Shown here: positions 39,386 to 43,376 of the stretch, in pieces
How the letters are laid out: every line of letters begins with the position of its first letter
Numbering within the stretch: position 1 is the stretch's first letter
DNA from: a virus
Length of the DNA stretch: 43,376 bases
Reading direction: 5' to 3' (one strand)
Virus record (IMG/VR): IMGVR_UViG_3300029309_000086
Span: 1 to 43,376 of that record
The notes under the pieces: generated by a model
What the model saw: the letters and a program-made list of their open reading frames with translations, nothing else
Told to the model about the DNA's origin: nothing
Database searches by the model: none
Position numbers and translations under genes: made by a program

Positions 39386-40843
39386 TTACCCTTTCACGAT
39401 AAGTTTAGTTGCCGATACAGCCGTCCCTGCAAAAACGCTAGGACTAGCAGCCGTTGTACCTAGTGTGCCATCAGTCTGAACAAAGTAGCTTTGCCCTGCT
39501 GTTAGCCCTGATAGATTGTCGGCTATTGCACCTTGTGTATCTATGATAGCCCCTGCACCAGAAGCTGCACCGCTACGAGATATGCCAATGTAGTTTTCGG
39601 AGGTGAGGTTTTGTGAGGTGTAGGCAGGTTCAAATGTAAGAGCTGTACCTTGACTAGAGTTTCCTGAGTCCCTGTAAGATATAACAACTTTTTTGGAATT
39701 AGAGTCATAAACACTTGATGTGTAAGCTATTTCTGCGCTTTCAAAAACAACAGCAGAGCCAAAACTGATAGACGTTCCGCTAACTGTACCAACTACAAGC
39801 GTACCATAATTAGAATTATTTTGGTCTTGATAGGAAATAATAATTTTATTAGCATCAGCGTGGTAAGCTACTGATGTATAAAAAGTAACTGCACTTTCAA
39901 ATACTACAGGACTACCAAAACTAATAGATGTCCCACTAACTGTTCCAACTACAGCCGTACCGTATTGAGAGTTGCCACCATCTTGATAGGCTATTACAAC
40001 TTTTTGAGCATTAGCATCATAGCCAATTGAAATTTGCACAGCTTCAGCACTTTCAAAAACTGCCGCACTTCCAAAGCTTATGCTCGTACCACTTACTGTT
40101 CCAACAATGGCTGTTCCATATTCAGAATTAGGATTATCTTGATAAGCTATTACGACCTTGTTGTTACTACTGTCAAAAGCTATAGCAGTATAAGGAGACG
40201 ATGCATTTTCAAAAGTAACTGCACTACCAAAACTTATAGACGTTCCAGACACAGTACCCACAATCGCTTTGCCTGTGTTACTGCTTGCATCTCCATAAGC
40301 AATAACAATCTTGTTGTTACTACTATCAAAAGTAGACCTTGGATAGGATACTTGATTGCTACCTGAAAATCCTACAACAGAACCAAACGAAATTGACGTT
40401 CCAGATACAGTACCCACTATAGCCAAGCCGTAATCATTATTGGTTTGGTAAAAAACAATTACCACTTTATTATTACTGCTATCAAAACTAGCTGTAAAAT
40501 GAGCAGTTCCATAAGTGCTATAAAATACCACAGGAGTTCCAAAACTGATGCTTGAGCCGCTAACAGTTCCTACAACAGCAGTTCCATAATTAGAATTACC
40601 TGTATCTTTATAAGCAATAACAACTTTGTTTGAATTAGAATCAAAAGTACTTCCCATGAATTGAGCATGACCTGTTTCAAATACCGCAGCCGTTCCAACA
40701 GCTTGGCTAATCGCAGTTTCAGCAACAACACTCACAGTACCATCGGCATTAATAATCACTGGCTTGCCACTTGGCAATGTACCACTGGCTACAACGTGTT
40801 CCTGTCTTGGTAAATTCTGATCGTTGCCTATGACACGCAGCAT
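39386..40843 (-). CDS. Seven-bladed beta-propeller adhesin, paralogue 2
   Basis: 485 residues. The same three-part build: N-module (ASGTLPSGKPVIINADGTVS), seven blade segments (FDSNSNKVVIAYKD to YDSNSKKVVISYRD) linked by GTVSGTSISFGS strands, C-module (NYIGISRSG...SGLTAGQSYFVQTDGTLG...AVSATKLIVKG). Only two bases separate it from paralogue 1. Differences from the others concentrate in the loops between strands, where ligand contact is expected. Confidence 0.87.
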   Translation of the reverse strand: MLRVIGNDQNLPRQEHVVASGTLPSGKPVIINADGTVSVVAETAISQAVGTAAVFETGHAQFMGSTFDSNSNKVVIAYKDTGNSNYGTAVVGTVSGSSISFGTPVVFYSTYGTAHFTASFDSSNNKVVIVFYQTNNDYGLAIVGTVSGTSISFGSVVGFSGSNQVSYPRSTFDSSNNKIVIAYGDASSNTGKAIVGTVSGTSISFGSAVTFENASSPYTAIAFDSSNNKVVIAYQDNPNSEYGTAIVGTVSGTSISFGSAAVFESAEAVQISIGYDANAQKVVIAYQDGGNSQYGTAVVGTVSGTSISFGSPVVFESAVTFYTSVAYHADANKIIISYQDQNNSNYGTLVVGTVSGTSISFGSAVVFESAEIAYTSSVYDSNSKKVVISYRDSGNSSQGTALTFEPAYTSQNLTSENYIGISRSGAASGAGAIIDTQGAIADNLSGLTAGQSYFVQTDGTLGTTAASPSVFAGTAVSATKLIVKG

Positions 40844-40848
40844 TATTT

Positions 40849-41112
40849 TTAGTCTCCATCATCCTCAGAAGGGTCTACCCAATCAGGATTAGCTGACCAG
40901 GTTGTGCCATCTAACTTATACTTGTTGCCCACCCAATCGCTTGGTGCGTTGGTTACGTTCTCTGTAATAGTCGTGTTGCCACTGTTGAGATCAGCGATAA
41001 TAAACTGAGCAGGATCTCCTACTGTAATATTATCTGACGTTGCTGTAATTTTTACGTCATCTGCAAGTAAATACTTACATAACTTAGTTGATGTTTCCAC
41101 GATAGTTTTCAT
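40849..41112 (-). CDS. Small protein between propeller adhesins
   Basis: 87 residues, MKTIVETSTKLCKYLLADDV; beta-rich middle (ITATSDNITVGDPAQFIIAD) and acidic C-terminus with PDWVDPSEDDGD. Possibly a small tail or adhesin-chaperone protein. I recall similar genes among marine phage tail genes. Unknown. Confidence 0.7.
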   Translation of the reverse strand: MKTIVETSTKLCKYLLADDVKITATSDNITVGDPAQFIIADLNSGNTTITENVTNAPSDWVGNKYKLDGTTWSANPDWVDPSEDDGD

Positions 41113-41115
41113 TCT

Positions 41116-42567
41116 TTAACCTTTCACTATTAGTTCCGTAGCTGATATGGCAGTTCCTGCTGTTACTGAGGGGTCTGCTGCTGTTGTTCCAAGTGTGCCA
41201 TCGTTTTGCACAAAATATGTTTGCCCTGCGGTTAGACCGCTTTGATTTCTGTCAATTGTGTTTGTTGTGTTTATTGCGGCACTCTGTGTGTTTGCATATG
41301 CACCATCTGAAAAACCTATGAAGTTTTCACTGGTGATGTTTGTTGAGGTAGCAGAGTTACGAAAAACAATTGCAGTACCATAACTTGAGTTACCTGCATC
41401 TCTATAAGCAAGAACAATTTTTTCTTCGCTAGAGTCATATACGCCTGAAAGCTCATTCACTGTGTTACTTTCAAACTCTGCTTCGCTATCAAAACTTATG
41501 CTTGTTCCACTGACCGTACCAACTCTAATTTTTCCACTAGTAGTTGATGAACTTCTATAAGCAACAACGCTTTTATTTGTACTTGAGTCGTAATTAACTG
41601 TAGACTCGTAAACAAGTCCACTATGGAACACTACTTCACTACCAAAACTAATTGACGTACCAGAGACCGTACCTACTATGGCAGTGCCACTATCACCATT
41701 TCCTCCATCCGAATAAACAACAATTACTTTATTATTAGTAGAGTCATAAGTGCTTTTTATGTAGTTGGTATTAGAATTAAACTCTACCGCAGAGCCAAAA
41801 CTAATTGACGTACCACTTACAGTTCCAACAATACTTTTGCCTTTATTTGAATCACCTAAATCCCTATAAGATATAACAACTTTTTGTGCATTAGAATCGT
41901 AAACAGCTGCTGTTCTCTGTGTACTTGCATTATTAAAAGTTACTGCACTACCAAAACTAATTGATGTACCAGATACTGTTCCAACAATGGCTTTACCTAA
42001 GTTAGAGCCAGTTTGATTCCTAAACCCAATCACAACCTTACCTGCGTTTGAGTCAAAAGCAGCTGAGTTATGAGTAGTGATGTTAGAGTTATAAACAGTA
42101 GCACTACCAAAACTTATAGATGTCCCAGATACTGTGCCGACTATAGCAGTACCGTATGAAGAATTAGAACCATCTCTAAAAGCGATTACAACTTTATTAT
42201 TTGTCGAATCAAACGTTGTTGCAATTTGTTGTGCATCATCAGAAGAAAATGTTACTGGACTACCGAAGCTAATAGATGTTCCAGAAACAGTCCCTACTAT
42301 AGCTGTGCCATCTCCATTAAGGCTACCACCGTAATCTGCATACGCTATAACAACTTTTTGTGCGTTAGAATCATAGACTGCTGATGTACGATAAGTAGCA
42401 GCGTTCTCAAAAACAACTTTAGTACCAACCCCTGCCGAAACACTTGTCTCACCAACAACACTCACAGTACCATCAGCGTTCACAATAACAGCAGTGCCAT
42501 CAGTCAAAGCACCAGAAGCGACTGCCCTGACCTGACCATCTTTAGTAATGTTACCAAAAGCTTTCAT
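41116..42567 (-). CDS. Seven-bladed beta-propeller adhesin, paralogue 3
   Basis: 483 residues. N-module (VASGALTDGTAVIVNADGTV), seven blades (AVYDSNAQKVVIAYAD, TTFDSTNNKVVIAFRD, AAFDSNAGKVVIGFRN, AVYDSNAQKVVISYRD, STYDSTNNKVIVVYSD, VNYDSSTNKSVVAYRS, GVYDSSEEKIVLAYRD) with six VGTVSGTSISF strands, and the C-module (NFIGFSDGA...SGLTAGQTYFVQNDGTLG...AISATELIVKG). The repeats are near-identical in protein but use different codons (see findings). Confidence 0.88.
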   Translation of the reverse strand: MKAFGNITKDGQVRAVASGALTDGTAVIVNADGTVSVVGETSVSAGVGTKVVFENAATYRTSAVYDSNAQKVVIAYADYGGSLNGDGTAIVGTVSGTSISFGSPVTFSSDDAQQIATTFDSTNNKVVIAFRDGSNSSYGTAIVGTVSGTSISFGSATVYNSNITTHNSAAFDSNAGKVVIGFRNQTGSNLGKAIVGTVSGTSISFGSAVTFNNASTQRTAAVYDSNAQKVVISYRDLGDSNKGKSIVGTVSGTSISFGSAVEFNSNTNYIKSTYDSTNNKVIVVYSDGGNGDSGTAIVGTVSGTSISFGSEVVFHSGLVYESTVNYDSSTNKSVVAYRSSSTTSGKIRVGTVSGTSISFDSEAEFESNTVNELSGVYDSSEEKIVLAYRDAGNSSYGTAIVFRNSATSTNITSENFIGFSDGAYANTQSAAINTTNTIDRNQSGLTAGQTYFVQNDGTLGTTAADPSVTAGTAISATELIVKG

Positions 42568-42581
42568 TAAGCTACTTTCTA

Positions 42582-42944
42582 TTAAGCGTCATCAATCTCT
42601 TCATATGAAAGAACAGCAGACAAATCTCCTGCTGCACTTGCTTGTATTTTTAGTATGTCACTTTCATTTAAGTATAATCCCATGTTTTTATCAATAGGAA
42701 GTAGAGTGCTACCTGCTGCAACTGTAATGCTTTTAGCTATGTAGTAGTCTACACTTGATCGTGTAATCCACACAGATATATCAGCAGAGTTAGTGCCATC
42801 TATGTTGGCTATAACCAACGAATTAATTTTACATAGTTTATCTGATGCACACGTTAATAAACTAACTGCGCTTGCAGCAACATCAGCATCTAGAACTGTT
42901 TGAGCTGAGATACTGCTTACTGCGACTACATTTGGATTTGCCAT
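42582..42944 (-). CDS. Small virion protein, beta-sandwich-like
   Basis: 120 residues, MANPNVVAVSSISAQTVLDA; alternating strands (INSLVIANIDGTNSADISVW, YYIAKSITVAAGSTLLPID) and end LSAVLSYEEIDDA. This layout recalls small decoration or baseplate-like proteins of marine phages that accompany fibre genes. No signal peptide. Confidence in function is low. Confidence 0.75.
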   Translation of the reverse strand: MANPNVVAVSSISAQTVLDADVAASAVSLLTCASDKLCKINSLVIANIDGTNSADISVWITRSSVDYYIAKSITVAAGSTLLPIDKNMGLYLNESDILKIQASAAGDLSAVLSYEEIDDA

Positions 42945-42959
42945 TAAAAAACTCCTTTA

Positions 42960-43376
42960 TTATCCAAATACCATTGCCATAGCAATTGCTTTACCAGTTG
43001 TTGCTTTAGCGTCTAATTGGGTTTGTATTGCAGAGGTTACACCGTCTACATGATTTAATTCAGCAGTAGTAGCTGTAACACCATCAAGTATATTTAGTTC
43101 TGCTGCTGTCGATGTTACTGCTACGCCACCTATTTGTAAAGCACTTGATGCATTTATAGTAGGAGCAGTTAATGTTCCTGTAAATGTTGGTCCTGCAATA
43201 GCAGCTTTTGTATCAATCTGTGTTTGTATCGCAGAGGTTACGCCATCAACATAATTTAACTCTGCAGTAGTTGCTGTAACACCATCCAAGATATTAAGCT
43301 CTGCTGCTGTTGATGTAACCCCATCTAAAATGTTTAACTCAGCTACTGTAGAGGTTAGTGTACTAAAGTCTTTTCC
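42960..43376 (-). CDS. Tail fibre protein, partial (C-terminal end)
   Basis: An open frame of 138 residues continues to the right edge; its start lies outside the window. It consists of fibre repeats of the form TVAELNILDGVTSTAAELN, ATTAELNYVDGVTSAIQTQ, PTFTGTLTAPTINASSALQI, ending AIAMAMVFG. The same repeats open the fibre gene at 35747-37882. Such repeats form trimeric fibre shafts in many phages. The apparent start at 43289 is only an in-frame TTG (Leu) within the repeats. Confidence 0.85.
   Translation of the reverse strand, partial: GKDFSTLTSTVAELNILDGVTSTAAELNILDGVTATTAELNYVDGVTSAIQTQIDTKAAIAGPTFTGTLTAPTINASSALQIGGVAVTSTAAELNILDGVTATTAELNHVDGVTSAIQTQLDAKATTGKAIAMAMVFG

Noticed and set aside
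37908-42567. Regular repeats that might suggest a CRISPR array
   Set aside because: The period is about 150 bases, the repeats are in coding frame and encode near-identical peptides with divergent codons.

Overview
The window is 43 kb of a tailed bacteriophage genome, AT-rich, densely packed, and open at both ends. The gene content points to a marine phage of an alphaproteobacterium: small Lys-rich proteins of the kind common in ocean phages, T7-style replication genes, ThyX, a B12-dependent ribonucleotide reductase, MazG, and TTAA-N7-TTAA sites that resemble CtrA boxes. A podovirus-like particle is the best guess, because there are large internal-virion-like proteins and no recognisable tape measure. 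Terminase, portal and capsid genes are absent and presumably lie outside the window. The host and family are inferences.

Layout. (1) 1-6326, minus strand: about twenty short genes, most linked by ATGA, TAATG or TGATG overlaps. They include an EF-hand membrane protein, an M15 peptidase (endolysin), a spanin-like lipoprotein, a mini outer-membrane barrel, an HNH-like fragment, many basic proteins and a DUF1127 protein behind a hairpin that can hide its Shine-Dalgarno sequence. (2) 6327-7943: 1.6 kb without genes, rich in palindromes, phased TTAA sites and repeats. It is the divergent control region and may hold an origin or an ncRNA. (3) 7944-26194, plus strand: an early unit of unknown genes, a large zinc-binding protein and an M28 peptidase (to 13239). 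Then comes an integrase unit with its own leader peptide and operator. The metabolism and replication unit follows: SleB hydrolase, ThyX, primase-helicase, PolA-family polymerase, SSB, PD-(D/E)XK nucleases, MazG, NrdJ, a gp1.7-like protein and an RMF-like protein. (4) 26196-26225: a bidirectional terminator. (5) 26224-43376, minus strand: virion genes, namely two proteins of more than 1100 residues, a lytic transglycosylase-like protein, and a fibre/adhesin region with three clear seven-segment repeat proteins plus a related longer fibre.

How it works together. The two minus-strand blocks probably form one late block, joined through the part of the genome not shown, and the plus-strand block is early/middle. 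The replication set can make primers, unwind, copy and coat DNA. NrdJ, ThyX, MazG and the gp1.7-like protein supply and clean up dNTPs. Exonuclease VIII-like and resolvase-like nucleases degrade or recombine DNA. The late block builds the injection apparatus and adhesins and then lyses the cell.

The points most worth a second look are the tandem beta-propeller adhesins, whose identical peptide repeats are written in different codons; the two families of operator-like sites; the internal start in the primase-helicase (a gp4A/gp4B arrangement); the integrase paired with a polymerase bearing the 'virulent' Tyr at the 762 position; and several genes of 17 to 57 residues. Family names recalled from memory could not be checked by database search here.
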